A DNA stretch of 64,000 nucleotides from Lachnospiraceae bacterium (GCA_017624855.1 JAGAMF010000008.1:100637-164636), one strand, 5' to 3'; counted from the first letter of the stretch, positions 41,501-50,032 are shown. The notes: generated by a model not told the origin, from the sequence alone. Translations and numbers: made by a program.

Positions 41501-44020
41501 ATCATTAACTTGAAGAGTGGTAGTTGCATCGTCAAAATTAACAACGGTGTTATCAATATATACAACACTATAGGGTGTTGTATTACCGTCAGGTCCGATC
41601 ACTCTGATTGCAACTTTATTTTCATCTGTTTCTGTACAATTACCGTCTTGTGTAACTACGGTAATTGTCAACGCTCCTGTTTTTACAATTCTTTCTACAT
41701 ATACATTGAACTCATTATTTGTATTTTCAATGACTTTAACTTCCTTGCTTGATACTTTATCCGCATCTGTGGGATTAGCCACTAAGATATAACTTGCGGG
41801 AGCAGTTGAAACTTTCACTTCACACTCTCCAACGGGAACATTGGTAAAAGTAACAACACCGTCCAAAGCACCATCATCTGCATCCGCTTTGATTACTGTT
41901 GTTTTTCCATCGGGATATGTAATGGTTACCGTACCGCCTACTGTTGTTTTATAACTATCCACATTTGCTGAATCACTAACATCTTTGATATTTACAATTA
42001 CAGTACCATCCTGACGATCAACAATAAATTCGCGCACATAGTTATCGACAGCATCGGTAAATACAACTTCTGCTTCCTGTGTCACTACATTCGGCATATT
42101 GTATCCTTCGGGAACTTCAAGCAACTCAATAACATAGGTTCCTTTCACTTTGTCCGGGAAAGCAATCATACCGTCTGTACCAACATGATATTTCTGTGAG
42201 TCCGAAGGATCATTCTTATCCGTAATCTGCACATAACCTCCGGGAACAATATTGTCGTTGGTATCTTTAATATATACAGTAATTGTTTCTTTTTCCTGTT
42301 CTAACTCAAAAGTATAGTAGCCGGTTTCACGAACATTAACTTCTACCACTTTTTCCTCGGGATAAATATATCCTTCAGGAATGTCGGTAATGGTAACCTG
42401 ATATGTTCCTTGAGGTAAATCTGTTTTTGTAACAGAACCGCTCTCATCCGTGGTTAAATTTGCAACCAAAGTGGTTGAGCTGTCAGGATTAATAAATTCA
42501 ATCTTAATATCGGCATCTTTTACCTTGGCATTATTATTATCGATATCCACAACATTGATTTTTAATGTACCGTTTGAACTATCATCTGTATATGTTGTCA
42601 TAAGGTTCTGATACTCGGGCACTGTACTTGTATATGCAGTACCACCGTTAACTTCCTTATATGTAACCAATCCACCTACTGAAATAGCACATTCATAAAC
42701 AGTCTTTTTATCAATTTCAAAACCATCGGGCGCCACTGTTTCTTTTACATAATAACTCTCACCCAATGTCAAACCTAAAGCTCTAGAATCAAATGTAGCA
42801 TATCCCGTTGCATTATCAACCGGCACATCAATTGCACCTGTAACAGGACTCGTACATGCTGCATCTGTGTATAATGTAAATTTCGCAGACTCTGTAGGGT
42901 TCACCTTCTGTGTCGTGGTTTTTCCGGTAACCGTATCTGTAATTAATAACAAATATTCCTTCTTAATAACAATATCGTTAGCTACAATTTCTGTACCGTC
43001 TTCTGAAACACCATACGCATTGTAAGGGAAATAATGCGCCTGACCACTACTTGTAACCGCATCTGCAATGATACCGCCTTCAAAACGACCGGAAGTTACA
43101 TTGACATATGCCTGAGGCGCAACAAGGTGTCCGCCCATACCGTTCCACTGAATATTACCTGTAGCATCCGGGAAGTTCCAAATTAACTTCATACCGGAAA
43201 GATTACACTGAATACCATTTAATGCATTCGGTAAATCTTTAAGAAATGTATTTGCCGGATACTTGTCAATAAAGAAATTTGTGGTAGGCGTTGTTGCTGC
43301 TCCTCCACCATATTCACCATCCAAACGAAGATCTGTATCGCCTACACCAACAATATTGATTAAATATTCATTGGTACTCAAATCAGCAACATCAAAATGG
43401 ATAAACTCAATAGTATCCGCTGCGATAAAGTCATCCTTCGTGATTGTAAAAACCGTATTCGTACTAAAATCCAACTGAATAATCTTCTTAGGATTATTAT
43501 CTTTATCCAACATATCCTGTACAGTAGCCTGTGTTCCCACATTCGTCTTGTATAAATTATCAGACTGCTTAATCAAGCTTACAAACATGGAATCCAAATC
43601 CATGTATTCGCCATTCTGTGTAAAACCGTTTTGAGTCATCAATTCTTCAGAAACACTTGATGTTCCGTAATAGAAATCTCTTGTACTTCCCAAAAAATTA
43701 TTTACGCCCGTAATACCGCCGGATTTATAAACATTCGCATAAGAAGGACTCTGCGAGCAATCACCAATATAGTTATTACAATCCATAGTTCCGCCAACCG
43801 CAACCGAACCAACGCAATGACAGTAAATACCTGCATCGCCTCTGACAACATACTGATACTCTGTTAACAAATCCTTAATCTGACCGGTTCCCGTATATCT
43901 CGCATCCGGGGATGCCGCACTAACATTCTGGGGAATGCTAATGGTCAACACCATAAGAACCGCTAAAAGCATTGCCAACACTCTTTTTGTTTTCATTTTT
44001 TTCATGTACCCTTTCATCAT
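38522..44020 (-). CDS. Giant sortase-anchored surface protein with choice-of-anchor A head and ~13 Cna-B-like repeats
   Basis: 1832 residues. A signal peptide (about 1-36, cleavage near VSAAS) and a choice-of-anchor A-type domain (about 38-345, with GNIQWNGMGGHLVAPQAYVN and GRFEGGIIAD) are followed by a SpaA-like domain (about 350-490, SYYVKETVAPDGFEIDKK). Then by my reading come 13 tandem Cna-B/carboxypeptidase-regulatory-like modules of 85-110 residues, each opening with a T-L-x-I-x-V-like strand and containing G.V....LP.G.Y.V.I...P.GY. The end is a cell-wall sorting signal: APKTGD, a hydrophobic helix, and RRKMENEE. Class B sortases of Clostridia such as C. difficile SrtB use (S/P)PxTG, so the sortase gene 59 bp upstream is the likely partner. 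AAGGAG precedes the ATG. Probably a long stalk for host or particle binding. Confidence 0.92.
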   Translation of the reverse strand: MMKGYMKKMKTKRVLAMLLAVLMVLTISIPQNVSAASPDARYTGTGQIKDLLTEYQYVVRGDAGIYCHCVGSVAVGGTMDCNNYIGDCSQSPSYANVYKSGGITGVNNFLGSTRDFYYGTSSVSEELMTQNGFTQNGEYMDLDSMFVSLIKQSDNLYKTNVGTQATVQDMLDKDNNPKKIIQLDFSTNTVFTITKDDFIAADTIEFIHFDVADLSTNEYLINIVGVGDTDLRLDGEYGGGAATTPTTNFFIDKYPANTFLKDLPNALNGIQCNLSGMKLIWNFPDATGNIQWNGMGGHLVAPQAYVNVTSGRFEGGIIADAVTSSGQAHYFPYNAYGVSEDGTEIVANDIVIKKEYLLLITDTVTGKTTTQKVNPTESAKFTLYTDAACTSPVTGAIDVPVDNATGYATFDSRALGLTLGESYYVKETVAPDGFEIDKKTVYECAISVGGLVTYKEVNGGTAYTSTVPEYQNLMTTYTDDSSNGTLKINVVDIDNNNAKVKDADIKIEFINPDSSTTLVANLTTDESGSVTKTDLPQGTYQVTITDIPEGYIYPEEKVVEVNVRETGYYTFELEQEKETITVYIKDTNDNIVPGGYVQITDKNDPSDSQKYHVGTDGMIAFPDKVKGTYVIELLEVPEGYNMPNVVTQEAEVVFTDAVDNYVREFIVDRQDGTVIVNIKDVSDSANVDSYKTTVGGTVTITYPDGKTTVIKADADDGALDGVVTFTNVPVGECEVKVSTAPASYILVANPTDADKVSSKEVKVIENTNNEFNVYVERIVKTGALTITVVTQDGNCTETDENKVAIRVIGPDGNTTPYSVVYIDNTVVNFDDATTTLQVNDAPVGTYTIEIETPDGWKTIKAEVVDVTTDTATPGSIDAAVTEGAETKVKFTVDAIGNLEVTVVDEATDAPVSGATVVIKKGDQKIDEVTTGNDGKVTVNNLPTGDYTVEVSKVPEGKDYVVPTSPIIVNVPKNDTGRQTIELTQTGTLEIQVREKDTPNPIAGATVYLVKDGESVSDAIRDAEVDSTGNVTFTGIAPGEYDVVIDADAIADTWDLVGADTQGKTIASGANDPAVLFELTKQTGTLTVEIVKKVGDVFVPVTGAEIKINVKDEKGNPVSLVDNSFEFVNTVTNTLPVGDYKVTLEQVPGNYVLPSTTTQDADVTVSGDTIIFEVKEVDNAQNNLGNLRVNVYLKDETPENLSNNPVFTNSVEIKYVPLSGASTTETFNNLDALKLNKTDLPAGNYTTVLTIPAGYTLVAGMADNTATQTKAVVAGETTVINYVLEAAGTINVTVTNKAGDEMITGADVVLKDSNGVVVGEGTTDSNGKVTFDKVPVGNYTVEIKSVPDGYDMPDNKVYDVTVDSHNPVNKEYKLPLSGKVVITVYEYGTDDDVITGATVTLKDSEDNVIGGSQTTNVSGKVYYEDLKDGTYTAEITAPPAPNGDKKYAIVSETIKPNKLNVELKAGSREESADFYVDALGNLEATIVEDGTTTPIPGAQVQITDSKGNIIKDGGTDYFVTNANGMISKTDLPVGAYTLKVTYVPDPYKMPKNGDSATVTVVKHDTVEKEFVAAYTTSLTITVKDEESNNVLSNETNGKTTLEVTDQYGETVVKTTTDGKVTLDDWAVSTPGKPTTVTITKVPSSHIVPTEENKKTTTVEVEKPVSVGDVTEHEVKVPTKPNTTGDLIITVKDEVLNTNVPNAYVEITYPDGSKELAYTDSNGTINKPGVTTGNYTVVIKGVPQGYTPPSQTVSKITVTTGKNKLDIVIKTPVITGGANSNNTSKSNKTSDETVVKAPKTGDISYMPFAIAMMVISLIGLAGVTVYRRKMENEE

Positions 44021-44079
44021 GTCCGCTCCTTTTCGTTTGTGATATTGGGTTTCCTCTTTGCCATATATTCTATAATAAT

Positions 44080-44859
44080 TTAACTGCGTTCTACTGCCAC
44101 CACTATCAACCTGGCATCTTCTTCATTCCCATAACAGGTAGACAGCGTTAAAAGTTTCTCGCCGTACTCCGGTGTAATTCCCGTCTCATACAATTTTATT
44201 GCATTTATATAAGCAATTTTCTCTGCGTAACTTTCTTCGGTATCTGCCGGATTTGTAAAATACCAGTCATCGGTTGCATCCACAACCGCTACCGCAAACA
44301 CCTCGTACTGCGAAACACCGTTTACCGTTTCGAATTCAATAAAAGGATGCTCGTCTCTGAAATCACGTTTTGCATATTCTGCCACATCACCAAACATGGT
44401 ATCATTACGCATGTTATGTCCGTATATAATTATATGCATGTCTGTTATTCCGCATGCTCCATCCATAAAAGGCACACCCGAAACACTGTATTCGCCATAA
44501 AAATTCAAGCGAAGATATTTTTCGGGGTTCTCGGGAGTATGCATAATGGGATAATTCACTCTGGTTCCGTCAATAAACAGCCAGCCAATACAATCTTCGT
44601 TTTCCTGTTGCAAAGCACTCAGGTTTCGAACATGTTCCTTTGCTTCCTGAACCGTCAAATCTGTTCCTTCCGCAATAATAACCTTATTGGACTCCGTGGC
44701 TCCGTCGGTATTCATCTGAGCCATTTGATTTAACTCATCAAAATTATCCGCATCCGTCTGCCTCTCGAGATACTCTTTTGCTAGGATAAAGCCCGATACG
44801 CAAAATAACAAAACAAAGAAAATCGTCAGGCACCTAAGAATCAACTTCTTTTTGCGCAT
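44080..44859 (-). CDS. Class B sortase
   Basis: Membrane-bound cysteine transpeptidase, 259 residues: one N-terminal anchor (about 8-27), then the sortase barrel. Catalytic residues: His in IIIYGHNM, Cys in LLTLSTCYG, Arg in EEDARLIVVAVE. CIGWLFIDGTRVNYPIMH and FIEFETVNGVSQYEVFAV fit class B. It lies between an SH3 protein and the adhesin with its own PKTG signal, so it is probably dedicated to anchoring that adhesin to peptidoglycan. Confidence 0.93.
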   Translation of the reverse strand: MRKKKLILRCLTIFFVLLFCVSGFILAKEYLERQTDADNFDELNQMAQMNTDGATESNKVIIAEGTDLTVQEAKEHVRNLSALQQENEDCIGWLFIDGTRVNYPIMHTPENPEKYLRLNFYGEYSVSGVPFMDGACGITDMHIIIYGHNMRNDTMFGDVAEYAKRDFRDEHPFIEFETVNGVSQYEVFAVAVVDATDDWYFTNPADTEESYAEKIAYINAIKLYETGITPEYGEKLLTLSTCYGNEEDARLIVVAVERS

Positions 44860-44918
44860 ATTACTCTCCCCGCTTGTATATCGGTTTTTTCTTCTTTTAT
44901 ATTATATCTGCATAAAAA

Positions 44919-45434
44919 TTATTCTTCCGAAGTCTCGGTTTCGCCTTCCGCAGATTCTTCTTCACTGCTGTCAGCCTCATTAGCATCATCGCTTGCCGCG
45001 CTTTCTTCCAAATCCACATATTCCGTGTATGAACCGTCTTCCTGTAATACCATGGGAATCACTTCCACATATTCACTGTATACATAGGCCGTCTGGCCGT
45101 CATAGACAATCTTGGTCCATTCTTCCAGCTGTTCTACGAATTCGAAATCATAACCGATGTATGCCGAACCCAATCGTTCGTAGTCCGTGCCCGGACCGCT
45201 ACGCACATTAATATTGTCTTTAATCATGCGTACACGATCTTCAATAATCACTTCCGGTTCAGGTTCTGAAACTTCTTCAATTACAGATGCCACTTCGGAT
45301 ATTTCCTCACTGGGCACCTCAGTGACCGGCACTTCATCCGGCCGGGTAATCAATTTTATACTTACAAATGCAATGGCGATTATCAAAACAATGATTACGC
45401 CCTGCATAATAGCATTCAATGTACTTTTTTTCAT
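44919..45434 (-). CDS. Membrane-anchored bacterial SH3-domain protein
   Basis: 171 residues from the ATG at 45434 (AGAGG ten bases upstream). One N-terminal membrane helix (about 10-28, GVIIVLIIAIAFVSIKLI), an acidic Pro/Glu linker, then an SH3b domain (about 68-125) with DNINVRSGPGTDYERLGSAYIG and WTKIVYDGQTAYVYSEYV. The acidic C-terminal tail is mostly Glu, Ser and Ala. SH3b domains usually bind peptidoglycan, so this protein may hold the sortase/adhesin system at the wall. It is the first gene of that operon. Confidence 0.85.
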   Translation of the reverse strand: MKKSTLNAIMQGVIIVLIIAIAFVSIKLITRPDEVPVTEVPSEEISEVASVIEEVSEPEPEVIIEDRVRMIKDNINVRSGPGTDYERLGSAYIGYDFEFVEQLEEWTKIVYDGQTAYVYSEYVEVIPMVLQEDGSYTEYVDLEESAASDDANEADSSEEESAEGETETSEE

Positions 45435-45461
45435 TATGGGCAAACCTCTCCACTATTCCTC

Positions 45462-45489
45462 ATTATCAGTATAAAAGCATTTATGTCAA
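45462..45489 (-). promoter_or_regulatory. Promoter of the SH3-sortase-adhesin operon
   Basis: TTGACA (45484-45489), 16 bp, GATAAT (45462-45467) on the minus strand, 28 bp before the SH3 gene start. Confidence 0.6.
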
Positions 45490-45524
45490 CTTACAATGTT
45501 TTGTCCATACTTCAAAAATAAAAT

Positions 45525-45570
45525 CGTCATTATAGCCAATTTGGATATTTCGTTTTTGGCTATAATGACG
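45525..45570 (-). terminator. 15-bp perfect hairpin terminating the GH26 gene
   Basis: CGTCATTATAGCCAA at 45525-45539 and its exact complement at 45556-45570, 16-nt loop, followed on the minus strand by ATTTTATTTTT. It lies 26 bp after the GH26 stop and insulates the next operon. Confidence 0.82.
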
Positions 45571-45595
45571 AATATTTTACTTTTATAAAAATAAA

Positions 45596-46534
45596 CTACA
45601 AAACAACTGCATTTTTTGAGGAATACATTGCTTTCATTACTTCTTTACTGTTATATTCCTCTGTCATGCAGAATTCCTTAGACCATGTCATGTAATATGC
45701 CCAAGGCACCTTGCTTTCTTCCCAGATATTCATATCGGGAATCATTCCCACTTCGCCCAACGCAGCTACCTTCGGAGCATCCGTAATTTTACGAAGTTCC
45801 TCATATTCCTTGGCATAATCGGTCTTTGCTCCCTTTTCCAGATATACATCTCTTGAAATTACATCACAGTACTCGTCTCCGGGATAGCCTTCCGGTGCGG
45901 GAGAATTCCACACCCAAATCAAATGATCCAAATGTTTTACATTCACATAATAGTCATACATTAAACGATACAACTGCTTTCCGGTTTCGTGACCTCTTGA
46001 ACCCCACCAGAACCAATCGCCGTCCGCTTCATGAAAAGGTCTCCAAAGGATAGGAATATTCTCATCCTGAAATCTTTTGAGGATATCCGCGATTACATCC
46101 ATATCGGAATAAAATGCTTTACGCTCTTCTGTTCCTTCTTCCAGAATCTTTCTTGCATCAAAATCCGTATTCTTCTGATAAAAGCTCTTGTCTCTTCCGC
46201 CTACCGGTGAATACCAATGGAAGCAGAATGAAACGATACCGCCGGTTTCTTTTGCCCAACGGATTGCGGTTTCTACTGTTCCCTGATTTTCCTTAATCTC
46301 TGTAAGGCAAGCTTCATCAGCATCATCCCAGTTAATGTTTGGGGAATACCCAAGCAATTCAAATCCCTGCAACTTAGGTTTCTTTCCTGTTACTTCATAG
46401 ATATAATCCACTTCTTCCATGGGATTGGTCTGCGTGTGCTGGCCGGTAATGATTTTACCGTTCTCAACAGTTTCGTACAAATAATTTAATAATGCTACTG
46501 CTTCTTTTGTTGCATTTTTGTTTACAGGTTTCAT
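45596..46534 (-). CDS. Glycoside hydrolase family 26 protein, cytoplasmic
   Basis: 312 residues of GH26 type (beta-mannanase and related): GKIITGQHTQTN, GGIVSFCFHWYSPVGG, the acid/base Glu in WRPFHEADGDWFWWG, HLIWVWNSPAPEGYPGDEYCDVISRDVY, and the nucleophile Glu in VAALGEVGMIP. There is no signal peptide, so it should act inside the cell on imported manno-oligosaccharides; most family members are secreted. No transporter or other mannan genes are nearby. AGAGGA precedes the ATG. Confidence 0.92.
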   Translation of the reverse strand: MKPVNKNATKEAVALLNYLYETVENGKIITGQHTQTNPMEEVDYIYEVTGKKPKLQGFELLGYSPNINWDDADEACLTEIKENQGTVETAIRWAKETGGIVSFCFHWYSPVGGRDKSFYQKNTDFDARKILEEGTEERKAFYSDMDVIADILKRFQDENIPILWRPFHEADGDWFWWGSRGHETGKQLYRLMYDYYVNVKHLDHLIWVWNSPAPEGYPGDEYCDVISRDVYLEKGAKTDYAKEYEELRKITDAPKVAALGEVGMIPDMNIWEESKVPWAYYMTWSKEFCMTEEYNSKEVMKAMYSSKNAVVL

Positions 46535-46638
46535 AAAAAATTTCCTCTCACATATTTTATATATTTGCTTTATATAGACATAGTGGAAGCGACTCTCGTA
46601 AAAGAGCCGCTTCTGATTAACGATACAACATTTCCGAT

Positions 46639-47925
46639 TTAATATTCATAGCAATAATCGAGATTATATTCATAAGCCATGCCGTAAGGTTCTGACATAT
46701 CGCCATACTGGAACATAACAACAATTTCACCGATAATTTCAGGACCGTATTCGCCTTCCACTACCTGGCCACGGATTACGAGACCGTACGCTCCATCTTC
46801 TTTTACATCATCTTCGGTTACATCATAGTCATATGAATCAAAGAATACGCATCCGTACTCTCCAATATAATCCATTTCCATAACCTTGATTTCAAAACAG
46901 TTATTACTATCCAATTCGATAGCTGCGGTACTGAAATCACCCTCTTTGTACTGATCATAGGTTACCGCATCAAAAATATCCCAATACTGAACATTGAAAT
47001 AATCGCCCATATCCAGATACATTTCCCAAATGCCTTCCGTATCCCGTCCGGAACCATCAAGATCACCTTCGAATGTACTGAATTCAAACCACTCTTCTTC
47101 AGCCGATGTACCATAAATACCTTCCAATTCAGATGATGTAAGAGGACGACCGATTAAATCTTCAAGATATTCTTCCATCTCTTCTGCACCGGATACGCTT
47201 ACCAATTTAGCGGTACCTGACCATTCACCATAGATGTCTTCCACATCAAAATCACCGGTAACAGGAGAATAAGCATAACCGTCGTTTAACTCATTTTCCA
47301 TAACGCTATCCAATTCCTCCGGCACATCACTGCTGCCACCAAAAACAAGGACACCTGCCGCAATGGCAATAATCATAACCAAAAGTCCCAATAAGCCTAC
47401 CACTGCCGCAATGATAACAGCAATCAGACAACCTTTTCCTTTTTTCTTGGGCGGCGCCTGCACAGGTCCTCTGTAATTATAGGACGCAGTGGATGCTCCG
47501 TAATTATTTTGAGGTGCTCCGTAATTGTTCTGAGGTGCACCATATGTATTCTGTGCTCCGTAACCGTTCTGAGGCATTCCGTAGGAATTCTGAGCTCCAT
47601 AATTATTCTGAGGCGCGCCATAACTATTCTGCGAAGCAAAGCTACCCTGCGCTGCTCCATAGCTTGCTCCCGCCATTGCATCTCCGGTCTGACCGCTTGT
47701 TACCCGGCTATTACTTTCCGTATAAATCGACTGTACGGGTTGTGAAGCCGCTGTCTGATTTGAAGGAGATGAATACATAGGCTGCTGCGCCTGAGGTGCA
47801 GTTTCCGGCTTTTCCAAAGAAACAGTTGCGCTTGTCGCAGCTGCTGCTTTTTCTATTTTATGTCCGCAATTCGTGCAAAAAGATGCTCCATCACTTAATT
47901 GTGTTCCACATTCTGTACAAAACAA
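46639..47925 (-). CDS. Zinc-ribbon membrane protein with Gln/Asn/Tyr-rich repeats
   Basis: 428 residues. An N-terminal zinc ribbon (CTECGTQLSDGASFCTNCG, four Cys) is followed by a Gln/Ser-rich linker and a tandem region at about 95-148 built on NNYGAPQ / NSYGMPQ units. Then comes KKKGKGC, one membrane helix (LIAVIIAAVVGLLGLLVMIIAI), and an acidic extracytoplasmic domain (about 205-428) with many Asp, Glu and Tyr. The outer domain is not recognised. The Gln/Asn/Gly/Tyr repeats look like a low-complexity, possibly phase-separating linker. Similar zinc-ribbon/TM proteins are frequent in Clostridia, mostly with unknown function. Confidence 0.8.
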   Translation of the reverse strand: MFCTECGTQLSDGASFCTNCGHKIEKAAAATSATVSLEKPETAPQAQQPMYSSPSNQTAASQPVQSIYTESNSRVTSGQTGDAMAGASYGAAQGSFASQNSYGAPQNNYGAQNSYGMPQNGYGAQNTYGAPQNNYGAPQNNYGASTASYNYRGPVQAPPKKKGKGCLIAVIIAAVVGLLGLLVMIIAIAAGVLVFGGSSDVPEELDSVMENELNDGYAYSPVTGDFDVEDIYGEWSGTAKLVSVSGAEEMEEYLEDLIGRPLTSSELEGIYGTSAEEEWFEFSTFEGDLDGSGRDTEGIWEMYLDMGDYFNVQYWDIFDAVTYDQYKEGDFSTAAIELDSNNCFEIKVMEMDYIGEYGCVFFDSYDYDVTEDDVKEDGAYGLVIRGQVVEGEYGPEIIGEIVVMFQYGDMSEPYGMAYEYNLDYCYEY

Positions 47926-48073
47926 TATTTTATCCTCCTAAACTCCTTTAAAAGTTCCCAATTTACTACATAAATATCATAACATGCTTTAACATGTCAA
48001 ATCAAGAGAATTTGTAAAATGTCCCTTCCTTTTTCCACCATAAAAATAAAGTTGCATATATAAAAAGCGGTAC

Positions 48074-48102
48074 AAAAAAAGCACCCTTTCCAAAAGGATG
48101 CT
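48074..48102 (-). terminator. Terminator after tRNA-Thr
   Basis: AGCATCC / GGGTGCT 7-bp stem (one G-T) with a T-run on the minus strand, 8 bp past the tRNA end. Confidence 0.75.
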
Positions 48103-48109
48103 TTCCAAG

Positions 48110-48182
48110 AGCTGCTAACGGGAATCGGACCCGTGACCTCCGCACTACCAATGCGACGCTCTACCGACTGAGCCATAGCAGC
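48110..48182 (-). tRNA. tRNA-Thr (anticodon GGT)
   Basis: Read on the minus strand it folds fully: acceptor GCTGCTA/TAGCAGC, D-arm GCTC AGTCGGTA GAGC, anticodon stem TCGCA/TGCGG around the loop TTGGTAG (anticodon GGT), variable AGGTC, T-arm ACGGG TCCGATT CCCGT, discriminator T. CCA is not encoded. Confidence 0.93.
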
Positions 48183-48292
48183 AAGTGATTGTGTCACCGT
48201 GTGCTATATTACCACACCGCAATTCGTTTTGTCAATCAAAAAAGCAAAATAAAATTATGCTCGTTTTCCTGCAAGATATATTCTCAAAATAA

Positions 48293-48338
48293 GCGTCGGC
48301 GGGAATCGGACCCGTGACCTTTTTATCCCGCCAAACGC
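48293..48338 (-). pseudogene. tRNA-like 3' fragment folded into a hairpin
   Basis: On the minus strand the segment AGGTCACGGGTCCGATTCCC is identical to the variable loop and T-arm of the tRNA-Thr 111 bp away. It is framed by GCGT..GGCGGGA and TCCCGCC.ACGC, which pair with each other. There is no D-arm or anticodon arm, so it cannot be a working tRNA: either the remains of a tandem tRNA copy or a tRNA-derived structured element. Confidence 0.6.
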
Positions 48339-48358
48339 CATTCTTTTTTATTTCGCTT

Positions 48359-49342
48359 TTATAATAAATGTGCTCTGATTTCCTCACCGCTTAAATGTGT
48401 TAAATAAGCAGGTGCAATATCAAATACGGTCTTGCAACCGCTCATGCCTTCTTTCTGCATCTTTACCGCTGCTCTTGCATATGCCGCAATTACGGATGCA
48501 GTAAATTCGGGGTTGGAATCCAATTTCAGGCTATATTCGATTACATGGCTGTTTTCTCCATTCCAACCGGTCTTACCGGTACGGAATACAAAACCGCCGT
48601 GAGGAATACCTGCATGATCGCGCTGTAATTCTTCTTCCGTAATAAAATGTACGGTTGTATCATAATCCGCAAAGTAATTGGGCATATTTTTAATCTCTGC
48701 TTCAATTCTTGCCTTATCCGCACCTTCTTCCGCTACAACAAAGCATTCTCTGATGTGCTTCTGTCTTGTGGTAAGTTCAGGATTTTCACCATTACGAACC
48801 GCATTCAATGCCGCCTCAACGGGGATCGTGTACTGTTTGCCGTTCTTAACCCCTTCCACTCTTCTGATAGCATCGGAATGTCCCTGACTTACGCCCTTGC
48901 CCCAGAATGTATAATCGTTACCACCGGGGAGAATTGCATTTGCATATAAACGATTTAAGGAGAACATACCGGGGTCCCAACCGCAGGAAATTACTGCAAT
49001 ATTGCCACCCTCTTTTGCACTTTTATCCACATTGGCAAAATGCTCGGGAATTCTTGCATGGGTATCAAAACTGTCAACCACCGTAAAATACTTCGCATAT
49101 TCCTTTGTCTGCTCAGGCAAATCCGTTGCACTGCCACCGCAAAGAATCAAAACATCAATTTCATCCTTTTTTGAAATCGCTTCGTCCACATGGTAAACGG
49201 AAACACCTTCTGTGAGAATTTTAACATCTGCGGGATTTCTTCTGGTAAAAACAGCTTTTAATTCCATATCGGGATTATTCTTTACCGCACATTCAATTCC
49301 TTTTCCTAAATTACCATAGCCTAAAATTCCTACTCTTATCAT
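48359..49342 (-). CDS. ddh: meso-Diaminopimelate D-dehydrogenase
   Basis: Reductive amination of tetrahydrodipicolinate directly to meso-DAP with NADPH, bypassing the acyl branches. 327 residues: MIRVGILGYGNLGKGIE, VDSFDTHARIPEHF, CGWDPGMFSLNRLYANAILPGGNDYTFWGKGVSQGHSDAIRRV, all typical. GGAGG lies upstream. It starts 5 bp after the sigH stop, so it is transcribed behind it. Together with DapA and DapB it implies the dehydrogenase route for cell-wall DAP. Confidence 0.95.
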   Translation of the reverse strand: MIRVGILGYGNLGKGIECAVKNNPDMELKAVFTRRNPADVKILTEGVSVYHVDEAISKKDEIDVLILCGGSATDLPEQTKEYAKYFTVVDSFDTHARIPEHFANVDKSAKEGGNIAVISCGWDPGMFSLNRLYANAILPGGNDYTFWGKGVSQGHSDAIRRVEGVKNGKQYTIPVEAALNAVRNGENPELTTRQKHIRECFVVAEEGADKARIEAEIKNMPNYFADYDTTVHFITEEELQRDHAGIPHGGFVFRTGKTGWNGENSHVIEYSLKLDSNPEFTASVIAAYARAAVKMQKEGMSGCKTVFDIAPAYLTHLSGEEIRAHLL

Positions 49343-49347
49343 GGTTC

Positions 49348-49983
49348 TTACCTCCTAAGACAGTATTTTTTTAATTTTGAACGGATACGCTGAAGGGCAT
49401 TATCCGTAGACTTCTCATCTTTTCCAAGCACCTTGGCAATTTCCACATAACCCATTCCGGTTACATGTAATTCCAACACCTGCATTTCAAAAGGACTTAA
49501 CTCCTCTTCAATATATTTATAAAGTCCGTCAATATTCTCCTGGCCGATTAAAATTTCCTCGGGGTTTGCACCGTCGCCGGATGCCATCATTTCTGACATA
49601 CCGTTAATGGCACTATCCATTCCCACATCATTTTCCTTACTCTTATCGGAACCGTAAATGGATATATAATGATTTAACGGCTGATGCTTTTTACGCGCGG
49701 ACTTCTGTACCGCAGAATATATATTTCTGGATACACAAAGCTGTGCAAATGTATAAAAGGATGCATCTCTTCCGGAATCGTAATCTCTTATGGCCTTAAA
49801 AAGCCCTATCATACCTTCCTGAATCAAATCCTGTGTATCTCCACCTAAAATATACATAGAAGATGCTTTACTGCGAACCAGATTTTTATATTTTTCCATA
49901 AGATATTCCATGATCTGACTTTCGCCGTCGCGAAGGCGTTCAATCAGTTCTTCGTCCGAAATATCGTTATATCGTTTTGTCAT
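49348..49983 (-). CDS. sigH: RNA polymerase sigma factor SigH
   Basis: 211 residues, sigma-70 family with regions 2 and 4 only. Region 2: SDEELIERLRDGESQIMEYLMEKYKNLVRSKASSMYILGGDTQDLIQEGMIGLFKAIRDYD and FYTFAQLCVSRNI. Region 4: LSPFEMQVLELHVTGMGYVEIAKVLGKDEKSTDNALQRIRSKL. The position behind cysE-cysS-mrnC-rlmB is the conserved Firmicutes location of sigH, the sporulation/transition-state sigma factor. The yacP gene found there in Bacillus is absent. Confidence 0.93.
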   Translation of the reverse strand: MTKRYNDISDEELIERLRDGESQIMEYLMEKYKNLVRSKASSMYILGGDTQDLIQEGMIGLFKAIRDYDSGRDASFYTFAQLCVSRNIYSAVQKSARKKHQPLNHYISIYGSDKSKENDVGMDSAINGMSEMMASGDGANPEEILIGQENIDGLYKYIEEELSPFEMQVLELHVTGMGYVEIAKVLGKDEKSTDNALQRIRSKLKKYCLRR

Positions 49984-50032
49984 ATTTTATCTCCACATTT
50001 GTCACTCTGTATCACTTTCGCCTGTATATCGT

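Noticed and set aside
38886-43478. Many plus-strand open frames opposite the adhesin
   Set aside because: Shadows of Thr/Val-rich repeats; no start signals, and sequence mirrors the repeat modules.
47440-47650. Short tandem repeats resembling a CRISPR array
   Set aside because: In-frame codon repeats encoding NNYGAPQ units in the zinc-ribbon protein; there are no spacers of constant length and no cas genes.
47997-48197. 66-codon minus frame
   Set aside because: It overlaps the full tRNA-Thr and its terminator.
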